Shown one piece after another: positions 33,997-41,811 of a DNA stretch of 64,000 nucleotides. Position 1 is the first letter of the stretch, and each line of letters begins with the position of its first letter. The DNA is taken from assembly GCF_017639205.1 (NCBI RefSeq), contig NZ_CP071139.1, positions 4,713,001-4,777,000 on the forward strand. The letters are read 5' to 3'. Below the pieces are notes generated by a model that did not search any database, had not been told where the DNA came from, and worked only from the letters and a program-made list of their open reading frames with translations. Source of the DNA: Streptomyces nojiriensis. Its GTDB lineage: Bacteria; Actinomycetota; Actinomycetes; Streptomycetales; Streptomycetaceae. Position numbers and translations under genes: made by a program.

Positions 33997-34193
33997 AGAA
34001 ATCTCCTCCATCGTGTCCCACGATGGTGGCGCCGGGCCTTCCCGGTCCCTTCCCGACACGTTCCCTTCCGGGCCCTGACCTGGTGCGCGCGTCCCCCGGA
34101 CGGCTCCGTCGCAGGGCCGCGGGGCGCCCGGTGCAGGACAGTGGAAGGAGGTACCGATCCCGGGGGGCAGCATCACGCCGGAGGCGTACAGAC

Positions 34194-34742
34194 ATGGGAC
34201 TCTTCGACTTCCTGAAGTCCGACAAGAAGAAGGCGCACGACGCCGCCGAGAAGGCGGCGGACCAGGTGCAGCAGCAGGCGGGCGAGGGCAGGAGGCCCCC
34301 TTCGGGTTCGGCGGCCGACGCCGCCTCGGCCACCCGGGCCACCGCCGAGCGCATGGCGGCGGCCGCGCCGCCCAGGCACGTCCCCGCGACCCCGACCCCG
34401 ACCCCCACGTCCGCCGCGCACAAGGCCGTGCCCGCCGCCCCCAAGCCGACCGTGATGCCGAAGCCCTCGGCCTCCGCCGCCGCCGCGCCGGGCGCCATGC
34501 ACACGCCCACCCCGCACTCGGCCGCGCACAAGGCGGTACCGGCGGCCCCGACGCGGGGGCCCGGGTCCACCGCCAAGAAGCGCACGTACACCGTCAAGGC
34601 CGGCGACTCGCTCCCCGCGATCGCCCGTCACGAGCTCGGCAACGAGGCCCGCTGGCGTGAGCTCTACGCGATGAACCGGGGTGCCGTCGGCGCCAACCCC
34701 GACCTCATCCGCCCCGGCACGGTCCTCACCCTCCCCGGCTGA
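34194..34742 (+). CDS. LysM-domain protein
   Basis: 182 residues. The N-terminus MGLFDFLKSDKKKAHDAAEK is charged and helical. A long Ala/Pro/Thr-rich low-complexity linker contains a repeated SAAHKAVPAAP unit. The C-terminal LysM domain (YTVKAGDSLPAIARHELGNEARWRELYAMNR ... LIRPGTVLTLPG) binds N-acetylglucosamine polymers such as peptidoglycan. No signal peptide is evident, so it may act inside the cell like related Streptomyces/BON-LysM proteins. It marks the return to conserved core genes beyond the cluster. Confidence 0.85.
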   Translation: MGLFDFLKSDKKKAHDAAEKAADQVQQQAGEGRRPPSGSAADAASATRATAERMAAAAPPRHVPATPTPTPTSAAHKAVPAAPKPTVMPKPSASAAAAPGAMHTPTPHSAAHKAVPAAPTRGPGSTAKKRTYTVKAGDSLPAIARHELGNEARWRELYAMNRGAVGANPDLIRPGTVLTLPG

Positions 34743-34758
34743 CGCCCCGCGGACGCGG

Positions 34759-34796
34759 AAGGGGCCCGGATCCCGTCACCGGGATCCGGGCCCCTT
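34759..34796. terminator. Convergent terminator hairpin
   Basis: Seventeen-base arms AAGGGGCCCGGATCCCG and its complement, four-base loop, between the LysM gene stop (34742) and the convergent DUF5324 gene stop (34809). It serves both directions. Confidence 0.85.
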
Positions 34797-34808
34797 CGCG
34801 TGCGCCGA

Positions 34809-35489
34809 TCAGAGCTGCTTGTCGTCGGGGCCCGACTCGGCCTCGCGCTCCTTCTCCGCCAGCTCCTCGTCGAAGGCGGTCGGCGCCGCGTCGCGCGCCG
34901 ACAGCTCGGTGGCCGTCGGCGGTTCGACGAGCCAGTCCGGATTCGACTGCTGGTCCCACCACCGCCACACCGCGTAGGCGGCGCACGCCAGTACGCCGAC
35001 CAGTGCGACACCGCGCAGGATCTTCCCGTTGCGCGCGTGCCGCTCGCGGCGCCGTACGAGCTTCTGTACTTCCTTGGCCGTCACCTGGCCGCGCAGCGCC
35101 GCGAGGGCCGCCGTCGACCGGGACGCGGCCTCCTCGGCCACCGGAGTGGCGGCCGCGATCGCGCTCTCGATCTTCGGCTGGGTGTATTCGGCGGCCTGCC
35201 GCGCCGCCTGGCGCGCCTGTGTCGCCGCCCGGTCGACGGGGGGCGGCACATGGGCCCGCGCCGCCTTGAGCCGGGGTTGCAGATGGCAGTCGTAGGTCGT
35301 ACGGGCGTGCTGGGCGGCGCTGGTCGCCGCGTACGACATCTTGGGTGCCAGCCGCTCGTTCGCTTCCTGGGCGTAGTGCACCGCGGCTTCCCTGGCGGAT
35401 TCCGCGTACGGTGCCACCACTTCCGTCGCGTGCCGCACACTCTCCCTGGCGCTCTCGGCTGCCAGGCGCATGCTCTCCTTGCCGGTCAC
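34809..35489 (-). CDS. DUF5324 family membrane-associated protein
   Basis: 226 residues from GTG 35489, which has GAGGAGGAG six bases upstream. The Ala-rich helical N-terminal two-thirds (ESARESVRHATEVVAPYAESAREAA) should form coiled coil. One membrane helix follows (ILRGVALVGVLACAAYAVWRWW), then a short acidic tail. This is the actinomycete DUF5324 family, conserved near this core locus. The function is unknown, presumably envelope related. Confidence 0.8.
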   Translation of the reverse strand: MTGKESMRLAAESARESVRHATEVVAPYAESAREAAVHYAQEANERLAPKMSYAATSAAQHARTTYDCHLQPRLKAARAHVPPPVDRAATQARQAARQAAEYTQPKIESAIAAATPVAEEAASRSTAALAALRGQVTAKEVQKLVRRRERHARNGKILRGVALVGVLACAAYAVWRWWDQQSNPDWLVEPPTATELSARDAAPTAFDEELAEKEREAESGPDDKQL

Positions 35490-35663
35490 GGGATCCTCCT
35501 CCTCGGTGGCGGACACAGTTCACCTTTCCACCCTTTGTCGGATCATGCCTGCCATATCGCTGACGGGCATGCGTGACAGGGCATACGGGTGGAGGATTTC
35601 AGTGCCGCGGAGCGCTCCGTGCGACCATCTGGACCGACAGTGATGACTATGGAAGGCAGATCC

Positions 35664-36191
35664 GTGGCCGAGAAGCTCTACGCCACCCTGAAGACGACCC
35701 ACGGCGACATCGAGATCGAGCTGCTGGAGAACTTCGCTCCGAAGACCGTGCGGAACTTCGTCGAGCTCGCCACGGGCGCCCGGGAATGGACCCGCCCCAC
35801 CGACGGCCAGAAGACCACGGACCCGCTGTACGACGGCACCGTCTTCCACCGTGTCATCAGCGGCTTCATGATCCAGGGCGGCGACCCGCTCGGCAACGGC
35901 ACCGGCGGCCCCGGCTACCGGTTCGCGGACGAGTTCCACCCCGACCTGGCCTTCACCAAGCCGTTCCTGCTCGCCATGGCCAACGCGGGCCCGGGCACCA
36001 ACGGCTCGCAGTTCTTCATCACCGTCGCGCCCACCGCCTGGCTGACGCGCAAGCACACCATCTTCGGCGAGGTCACCGACCCGGCCAGCCAGAAGGTCGT
36101 GCAGGCCATCGCCGGCGGCGCCACCAACCCGCGCACCGAGCGCCCCCTGGACGACGTGATCATCCAGTCCGTGGTCGTCGAGCGGCGCTGA
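35664..36191 (+). CDS. Cyclophilin-type peptidyl-prolyl isomerase
   Basis: 175 residues from GTG 35664 (GGAAGG upstream; ATG 35643 is an alternative). The cyclophilin core is intact: VFHRVISGFMIQGGDP carries the catalytic Arg, followed by LLAMANAGPGTNGSQFFIT and KHTIFGEV. It catalyses cis-trans isomerisation of prolyl bonds in the cytoplasm. A conserved core gene, alone in its transcription unit or followed by the rhomboid gene 91 bases later. Confidence 0.93.
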   Translation: MAEKLYATLKTTHGDIEIELLENFAPKTVRNFVELATGAREWTRPTDGQKTTDPLYDGTVFHRVISGFMIQGGDPLGNGTGGPGYRFADEFHPDLAFTKPFLLAMANAGPGTNGSQFFITVAPTAWLTRKHTIFGEVTDPASQKVVQAIAGGATNPRTERPLDDVIIQSVVVERR

Positions 36192-36282
36192 CGCCGGGAA
36201 CCTTTCGGCCCCGCCCGTCCGTACTGGATACGTACCGGACCGGCGGGGCGCCCCCCTGCCCCGCCGCTGACCTAGGGAACCG

Positions 36283-37161
36283 ATGGACACCGACCGTCTG
36301 CCGGGCTGCTACCGCCACCCGGACCGCGACACGGGGATCAGCTGCACCCGCTGCGAGCGCCCCATCTGCCCCGAGTGCATGATCAGTGCCTCGGTCGGCT
36401 TCCAGTGTCCCGAGTGCGTCCGCGCGGGCTCCGGCACCGGGCACCACCCGACCGCGAACGCGCCGCGCACCGTCGCGGGCGGGGTGGTCGCCGCCGATCC
36501 CCACCTGGTCACCAAGATCCTCATCGGGATCAACGTCCTGGTGTTCCTGGCGGCGCTCGCCGACCCGGCGCTCGCCGTCCAGCTGGAGCTGATCGGCGGC
36601 CGGTACCGGGAGTACCTCGGCGGCCCGGTCCACGGGGTCGCCACGGGCGAGTACCACCGGCTGCTGACCTCGGTGTTCCTGCACGTCCAGTGGTGGCACA
36701 TCATCAGCAACATGATCGCCCTGTGGGTGATCGGCGGCCCGCTGGAGGCGGCGCTGGGCCGGGTCCGCTATCTCGCGGTCTTCCTGCTCTCGGGCCTCGG
36801 CGGCAGCGCGCTCGTCTATCTGCTGAGCGAGCCGTACGTGCCGACCCTCGGCGCCTCGGGCGCAGTCTTCGGCCTGCTCGGCGCCACCGTCGTGCTGGCG
36901 AAGCGGCTGCGGTACGAGATGCGGCCGGTGATCGTCATGGTCGTGCTGATGCTGGTGCTGACCTTCGTACCGCTCGGGGGCGCGCTCACGGTGTCCTGGC
37001 AGGCCCACGTGGGCGGCCTGGTCACCGGAGCGCTGGTGGGTCTGGGCATGCTCATGCCGCCTGCCGGCCGCCATCGCGCACTCGTCCAGTGGGGCACCTG
37101 CGCGGTGGTTTTCCTGCTGGTCGCGATGGTGATTCTGATCCGCACCGCGGAACTCACCTGA
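36283..37161 (+). CDS. Rhomboid family intramembrane serine protease
   Basis: 292 residues. The N-terminal B-box-like zinc region has paired Cys/His (CYRHPDRDTGISCTRC, CPECM, CPECV). Six or seven membrane helices follow. The catalytic Ser is in GASGAVFG and the His in WQAHVGGLVTG. The HIISNM segment of helix 2 is present. It cleaves membrane protein substrates within the bilayer. The N-terminal zinc finger fusion is typical of the actinobacterial type. Confidence 0.93.
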   Translation: MDTDRLPGCYRHPDRDTGISCTRCERPICPECMISASVGFQCPECVRAGSGTGHHPTANAPRTVAGGVVAADPHLVTKILIGINVLVFLAALADPALAVQLELIGGRYREYLGGPVHGVATGEYHRLLTSVFLHVQWWHIISNMIALWVIGGPLEAALGRVRYLAVFLLSGLGGSALVYLLSEPYVPTLGASGAVFGLLGATVVLAKRLRYEMRPVIVMVVLMLVLTFVPLGGALTVSWQAHVGGLVTGALVGLGMLMPPAGRHRALVQWGTCAVVFLLVAMVILIRTAELT

Positions 37162-37276
37162 TCACACCGGCGTCAACTCTCCACAGAGTTATCCACAGAT
37201 CTTCTGTCTTTTCCTCAGGTGTGGATGACGCTGTGGATAACTCATGGGGAGAGCTTCCATCAGGGGCTGTCGGGTG
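37162..37276. promoter_or_regulatory. DnaA-box cluster between convergent genes
   Basis: Two perfect DnaA boxes in opposite orientation, TTATCCACA (37189-37197) and TGTGGATAA (37232-37240), enclose a one-mismatch box TGTGGATGA (37220-37228). They lie in a gap between the rhomboid and crgA genes. Clusters of such boxes outside oriC are known in Streptomyces to titrate DnaA. This one is too small and wrongly placed to be oriC itself. Confidence 0.8.
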
Positions 37277-37531
37277 CTACTTCCACTGCGTGGATACGCC
37301 GAATCCGGCAGCGATAAAGCCGAAACCGACTACAATGTTCCAATTGCCCAGAGCCTCGATCGGCAGCTGGGTCTCGGTCACGTAGAAAATGACGATCCAC
37401 GCGAGTCCGATCAGGAAGAACGCCAGCATGACCGGGGCGACCCAGCTGCGATTCGTGAGCCGGATGCTCTGCGGCTGCCGGGTCGGCGGCGGCGTGTAGT
37501 CGTCCTTCTTGCGGATACGTGACTTCGGCAC
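37277..37531 (-). CDS. crgA: Cell division protein CrgA
   Basis: 84 residues. A basic N-terminus MPKSRIRKKDDYTPPP is followed by two membrane helices (WVAPVMLAFFLIGLAWIVIFYVT and NWNIVVGFGFIAAGFGVSTQW), the standard CrgA layout. It inhibits or coordinates septum formation with FtsZ and penicillin-binding proteins. Its location between rhomboid and DUF881 genes is the conserved Streptomyces context. Confidence 0.95.
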   Translation of the reverse strand: MPKSRIRKKDDYTPPPTRQPQSIRLTNRSWVAPVMLAFFLIGLAWIVIFYVTETQLPIEALGNWNIVVGFGFIAAGFGVSTQWK

Positions 37532-37622
37532 GAGGGGCTCTCCTGTCGATGCGCTGGGGACCTTGCCTGCCCCGGGCGTCCGTTAGCGTAGTGGACCTGT
37601 GGCGTTGAAGGAGAAGGGTACG

Positions 37623-38396
37623 TTGAGCAATTCAGACGACTCCTCCGCGGGTCCCCGTCGCCGGGCCAGGCCGGTCCGGCTGCTGACGGCCGCCGTCTTC
37701 GCCCTGGCCGGGCTGCTCTTCGTCACCAGTTTCAACACCTCCAAGGGTACGAACATCCGGACGGACGCCTCGCTCCTGAAGCTGTCGGACCTCATCCAGG
37801 AGCGCAGCCAGGACAACGCCGCGCTGGAGCAGAGCACCGCGGCCGTACGCGGCCGGGTGGACGCCCTCGCCGAGCGTGACGACGGCAGCACCAAGGCCGA
37901 GGACGCCAGGCTGGCCGCCCTGCGCGCCGCCTCCGGCACCGAGGAACTGACCGGCAAGGGCCTGACCGTCACCCTGAACGACGCCCCGCCGAACGCCACC
38001 GCCCGCATCCCCAACGTGCCCGAGCCGCAGCCCAACGACCTGGTGATCCACCAGCAGGACCTGCAGGCCGTGGTCAACGCCCTCTGGCACGGCGGTGCCC
38101 AGGGCATCCAGGTCATGGACCAGCGGCTGATCTCCACCAGCGCGGTGCGCTGCGTGGGCAACACCCTGATCCTCCAGGGCCGGGTCTACTCGCCGCCGTA
38201 CAAGATCTCGGCGGTCGGCGACCCGGGCGCGTTGAAGAAGGCCCTCGCCGCCTCTCCGGCCCTGCAGAACTACCAGCTGTACGTGAACGCGTACGGGCTC
38301 GGCTGGAAAGTGGACGAGCACAAGGCGCTGACACTTCCCGGCTACTCCGGCACAGTGGACCTCCACTATGCGAAGCCGGTGGCGCCCACCCCGTGA
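37623..38396 (+). CDS. DUF881 family membrane-anchored protein
   Basis: 257 residues from TTG 37623 (AAGGAG about nine bases upstream; GTG 37599 is an alternative). One N-terminal membrane helix (LLTAAVFALAGLLFVTSFNTS) is followed by a coiled-coil stretch and the extracellular DUF881 domain (GLTVTLNDAP, DLQAVVNALWHGGAQGIQVMDQRL, YKISAVGDP). The family is encoded beside division and sporulation genes in actinobacteria and Bacillus-type Gram-positives. Its biochemical role is unknown. Confidence 0.88.
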   Translation: MSNSDDSSAGPRRRARPVRLLTAAVFALAGLLFVTSFNTSKGTNIRTDASLLKLSDLIQERSQDNAALEQSTAAVRGRVDALAERDDGSTKAEDARLAALRAASGTEELTGKGLTVTLNDAPPNATARIPNVPEPQPNDLVIHQQDLQAVVNALWHGGAQGIQVMDQRLISTSAVRCVGNTLILQGRVYSPPYKISAVGDPGALKKALAASPALQNYQLYVNAYGLGWKVDEHKALTLPGYSGTVDLHYAKPVAPTP

Positions 38397-39135
38397 TCGG
38401 GTCCGTCCTGACGTCGTACTGCGCCTGGTGGTACGGACGTTCAGCGAGGTGTGCCTGACCGCGGGCACCGTGATCCTGCTCTTCGTCGCCTACGTCCTGC
38501 TGTGGACCGGGGTCAAGGCCGACCGGGCCATGGCCGGGGAGATGGACCGGATGCGCGACCACTGGGCGGCCGCCCCGGCCGCGGCCCCCGCCACGTCGCC
38601 GGCGCCGGCACCCGCGCAGACCCCGTCGGCGCCCCCGCCGCCGCCCGCGCAGCCCGAGCGCCACCCCGCCGGCCGGGCCTTCGCCGAGATGTACGTCCCG
38701 CGCTTCGGCCCGGACTGGGTCAAGCCCGTCCTGGAGGGAACCGACCCCGAACTGCTGAAGAAGGGGCTCGGCCACTACGCCGCCACCGCCCCCCTCGGCG
38801 CCGTCGGGAACTTCTCGGTGGCCGGCCACCGGCGCACCTACGGGGACCCCTTCAAGGACTTCCCGCGGCTGCGCCCGGGCGACGAGGTGATCCTCAAGGA
38901 CGCGGGCACCTGGTACACGTACACGCTCCGCTCCGCGCCCCTGCGCACCGTGCCCACCGACGTCGCCGTGGTCGACCCGGTCCCGGAGAAGTCACCGTTC
39001 CGGGCACCCGGCCGCTATCTGACGCTGACGACCTGCGATCCGGAATGGGGTCACAGCCACCGGCTGGTCGTCTGGGCGGAGCTGACCGGGACCCTCCCCG
39101 TGTCCCAGGGGCGTCCGGAGGGTTTGTCCGGGTGA
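38368..39135 (+). CDS. Class E sortase, no. 1
   Basis: Up to 255 residues; the start is uncertain (ATG 38368 inside the previous gene, or GTG 38428). One membrane helix (LTAGTVILLFVAYVLLWTGV) and a Pro/Ala linker precede the sortase domain. The catalytic His is in AGHRRTYGDPF, the Cys in LTLTTCDPEW and the Arg in HRLVVWAEL. Class E sortases of Streptomyces anchor LAxTG proteins such as chaplins to the wall. The Leu-Gly-Ala linker is longer than in the two sortases downstream. Confidence 0.88.
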   Translation: MRSRWRPPRDRVRPDVVLRLVVRTFSEVCLTAGTVILLFVAYVLLWTGVKADRAMAGEMDRMRDHWAAAPAAAPATSPAPAPAQTPSAPPPPPAQPERHPAGRAFAEMYVPRFGPDWVKPVLEGTDPELLKKGLGHYAATAPLGAVGNFSVAGHRRTYGDPFKDFPRLRPGDEVILKDAGTWYTYTLRSAPLRTVPTDVAVVDPVPEKSPFRAPGRYLTLTTCDPEWGHSHRLVVWAELTGTLPVSQGRPEGLSG

Positions 39136-39224
39136 CCCACCCTTTCGGGCCGCTGCCTTTAGTCTGTTCGCGTACCGCCCCCGCGGTGCGTTGAACGAAC
39201 GTGGACGAAAAGGAATCAGGCGGC

Positions 39225-39401
39225 ATGTACGGCTGGATCTGGCGGCACCTGCCCGGAAACGCGTGGGTACGCGCGCTGATCTCGCTCGTACTGGTCCTCG
39301 CGGTGGTCTTCGTGCTGTTCCAGTACGTCTTCCCGTGGGCCGAGCCGCTTCTTCCGTTCAACGATGTGACGGTGGACGAGGGATCGGGAGCCACTCCGTG
39401 A
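39225..39401 (+). CDS. Small single-helix membrane protein
   Basis: 58 residues: MYGWIWRHLPG, a hydrophobic helix (VRALISLVLVLAVVFVLFQYVF) and an acidic tail. Its TGA overlaps the GTG of pabA by four bases. It is conserved as a hypothetical protein at this place in Streptomyces. Function unknown. Confidence 0.8.
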   Translation: MYGWIWRHLPGNAWVRALISLVLVLAVVFVLFQYVFPWAEPLLPFNDVTVDEGSGATP

Positions 39402-40036
39402 GCGCGCGCATTCTGGTTGTGGACAACTACGACAGCTTTGTCTTCAACCTGGTCCAGTACCTCTACCAGCTCGGTGCCGAATGCGAGGTGCTGCGCAACG
39501 ACGAGGTCGAGCTCTCGCACGCACAGGACGGCTTCGACGGCGTGCTGCTGTCCCCCGGCCCCGGTACGCCGGAGGAGGCGGGCGTCTGCATCGACATGGT
39601 CCGCCACTGCGCGCGCACGGCCGTCCCCGTCTTCGGCGTGTGCCTCGGCATGCAGTCGATGGCGGTCGCCTACGGAGGCGTCGTGGGCCGGGCCCCCGAG
39701 CTGCTGCACGGCAAGACCTCACCCGTGATCCACGAGGGGCTCGGCGTGTTCGAAGGACTGCCGTCGCCGTTCACCGCGACCCGCTACCACTCCCTCGCCG
39801 CCGAGCCCGCGACCCTGCCGGACGCGCTGGAGGTCACGGCGCGGACCGAGGACGGGATCATCATGGGCCTGCGCCACCGGGAGCACGACGTGGAGGGCGT
39901 GCAGTTCCACCCCGAGTCCGTGCTGACCGAATGGGGCCACCGGATGCTCGCCAACTGGCTGGTGCGGTGTGGTGACGCGGGTGCCGTGGAGCGCTCGGCG
40001 GGGCTGGCCCCGGTGGTGGGCAAGGCCGTCGCGTGA
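39398..40036 (+). CDS. pabA: Glutamine amidotransferase, anthranilate/aminodeoxychorismate synthase component II
   Basis: 212 residues. Class I amidotransferase with ILVVDNYDSFVFNLVQYL at the start, oxyanion segment SPGPGTPEEAG, nucleophile Cys in GVCLGMQ and the His/Glu pair in QFHPES. It releases ammonia from glutamine for the chorismate-using partner subunit, in folate (PabA) or tryptophan (TrpG) synthesis. The partner is not in the window. In Streptomyces the copy beside the sortases is usually called pabA. Confidence 0.92.
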   Translation: MSARILVVDNYDSFVFNLVQYLYQLGAECEVLRNDEVELSHAQDGFDGVLLSPGPGTPEEAGVCIDMVRHCARTAVPVFGVCLGMQSMAVAYGGVVGRAPELLHGKTSPVIHEGLGVFEGLPSPFTATRYHSLAAEPATLPDALEVTARTEDGIIMGLRHREHDVEGVQFHPESVLTEWGHRMLANWLVRCGDAGAVERSAGLAPVVGKAVA

Positions 40037-40857
40037 CCGCGGTCGCGCCGTCCGCGCCCACGCAGGGCCGGGCCGCGCGACGCAGGGCCGCTCAGGAGGC
40101 CGCGAAACAGGCCGCCCGGCGCAGCCGCAGGCGGGGCGGCCGGCGGCGCAGGCGGCCGGCCTCGGGCGGCCCGGTGGTCATCGCGAGCAGGCTGGGCGGA
40201 GAGCTGTTCATCACGCTGGGCCTGGTGATGCTGCTGTTCGTCGCCTACCAGCTCTGGTACACGAACCTGCTGGCCGAGCGGGTGGCGAACGGCGCCGCCG
40301 GCTCCCTGCGCCAGACCTGGGAGCGGGACCCCGGCACCTCCGGGGCCGCCGCACCACCCGTGACGGCCTTCGAACCCGGCCAGGGCTTCGCGATCCTCCA
40401 CATCCCGAAGCTGGACGTGAAGGTCCCGGTGGCGGAAGGCATCAGCAAGCCCAAGGTGCTGGACAAGGGCATGGTCGGGCACTACGGCGAAGGCGCGCTG
40501 AAGACGGCGATGCCCGCCGACAAGCAGGGCAACTTCGCGGTCGCCGGACACCGCAACACCCACGGCGAGCCGTTCCGCTACATCAACCGGCTGGTGCCCG
40601 GGGACCCCGTCGTGGTCGAGACCCGGGACGCCTACTACACGTACGAGACGACCTCGTCGCTCGCGCAGACACCGCCGACGAACGTGGCGGTGATCAAGCC
40701 CGTGCCGGAGGGGTCGGGATTCACATCCGAGGGCCGGTACATCACGCTGACCACCTGCACCCCGGAGTTCACCAGCACCTACCGGATGATCGTATGGGGC
40801 AGGATGACCGAGGAACGCCCCCGCAGCCAGGGTCCGCCGCCCGCGCTGACCAGTTAA
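40033..40857 (+). CDS. Class E sortase, no. 2
   Basis: 274 residues; GTG overlaps the pabA stop by four bases. A very basic cytoplasmic N-terminus (RRSRRRGGRRRRRP) precedes a membrane helix (GGELFITLGLVMLLFVAYQLWYTN) and the sortase domain. The catalytic residues are His in AGHRNTHGEPF, Cys in TLTTCTPEF and Arg in YRMIVWG. The layout is that of the chaplin-anchoring SrtE pair. Four-base coupling to pabA is only a gene-packing feature as far as I can see. Confidence 0.92.
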   Translation: MTAVAPSAPTQGRAARRRAAQEAAKQAARRSRRRGGRRRRRPASGGPVVIASRLGGELFITLGLVMLLFVAYQLWYTNLLAERVANGAAGSLRQTWERDPGTSGAAAPPVTAFEPGQGFAILHIPKLDVKVPVAEGISKPKVLDKGMVGHYGEGALKTAMPADKQGNFAVAGHRNTHGEPFRYINRLVPGDPVVVETRDAYYTYETTSSLAQTPPTNVAVIKPVPEGSGFTSEGRYITLTTCTPEFTSTYRMIVWGRMTEERPRSQGPPPALTS

Positions 40858-40870
40858 GGACGAATCAGCA

Positions 40871-41593
40871 GTGTCTCGTGCCCGCCGCCGCGCCGCGGCC
40901 CCGCCCGCCGGCAACCGCAGTGTGCTCGCCGGATTCCTGAGTCTGCTGGGCGAGGTCCTGATCACCGTGGGCCTGGTGCTGGGCCTGTTCGTGGCCTACT
41001 CGCTCTGGTGGACGAACGTGCTCGCGGACCGGCAGGCGTCGGCGCGCGGCGACGAGATCCGCCAGCAGTGGCAGGCCCCCGAGCAGGCCGCGGGGCCCGG
41101 GGCGCTGGACACCCGGGGAGGGGCCGGCTTCCTGCACGTACCGGCGATGAGGAACGGCGAGGTGCTCGTCAAGGCGGGGACCGACCCGGACACCCTCGAC
41201 GACGGCGTGGCCGGCTACTACACGGAGCCGGTGAAGTCGGCGCTGCCGTGGGACGAGAAGGGCAACTTCGCGCTGGCCGCGCACCGGGACGGCCACGGGG
41301 CGAAGTTCCACAACATCGACAAGGTGAAGAACGGCGACGCGATCGTCTTCGAGACCCGCGACACCTGGTACGTCTACAAGGTCTTCGCGGAGCTGCGCCA
41401 GACCTCGAAGTACAACACCGACGTGATCAACGCGGTCCCCAAGGACTCGGGGAAGACCGCCCCCGGCCGGTACATCACGCTCACCACCTGCACGCCGGTC
41501 TACACCTCGAAGTACCGGTACATCGTGTGGGGCGAGCTGGTCCGGACGGAGAAGGTGGACGCGAAGCGGACCCCGCCGGCCGAACTGCGCTGA
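40871..41593 (+). CDS. Class E sortase, no. 3
   Basis: 240 residues from GTG 40871. A membrane helix (LGEVLITVGLVLGLFVAYSLWWTN) is followed by the sortase domain, with His in AAHRDGHGAKF, Cys in TLTTCTPVY and Arg in KYRYIVWGEL. It is closest to sortase no. 2 and lies 13 bases downstream, so the two are likely a tandem duplication that anchors aerial-growth surface proteins. Confidence 0.92.
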   Translation: MSRARRRAAAPPAGNRSVLAGFLSLLGEVLITVGLVLGLFVAYSLWWTNVLADRQASARGDEIRQQWQAPEQAAGPGALDTRGGAGFLHVPAMRNGEVLVKAGTDPDTLDDGVAGYYTEPVKSALPWDEKGNFALAAHRDGHGAKFHNIDKVKNGDAIVFETRDTWYVYKVFAELRQTSKYNTDVINAVPKDSGKTAPGRYITLTTCTPVYTSKYRYIVWGELVRTEKVDAKRTPPAELR

Positions 41594-41735
41594 GCGCCCG
41601 GCGGACCGGAGCGGACCCTGGGGCCATCAGGCCCCCAGAAGGCCCCTGTGGGCGTCGCTGACGCCTCCTGAGCCCCACGTGGCCCACGCGTCCCGGATGC
41701 GGCCGCAGGCGGCCGTACAGCGGCGGGACGCACAA

Positions 41736-41777
41736 AGGTCCGGCCTCCCTCCCGGGAACGGGAGGGAGGCCGGACCT
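41736..41777. terminator. Convergent terminator hairpin
   Basis: Arms AGGTCCGGCCTCCCTCCCG and their complement with a short loop, in the gap between the third sortase and the convergent kinase gene. A smaller GGGCC-rich repeat lies at about 41619-41650. The rest of the 218-base gap (41594-41811) shows no gene. Confidence 0.85.
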
Positions 41778-41811
41778 CTTCACTGTGCCGGTGGCCGCGC
41801 CGGCGACCCGG

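Noticed and set aside
37162..37276. Chromosomal origin oriC
   Set aside because: Only three DnaA boxes are present, and dnaA/dnaN are absent. Streptomyces oriC has many more boxes between those genes.
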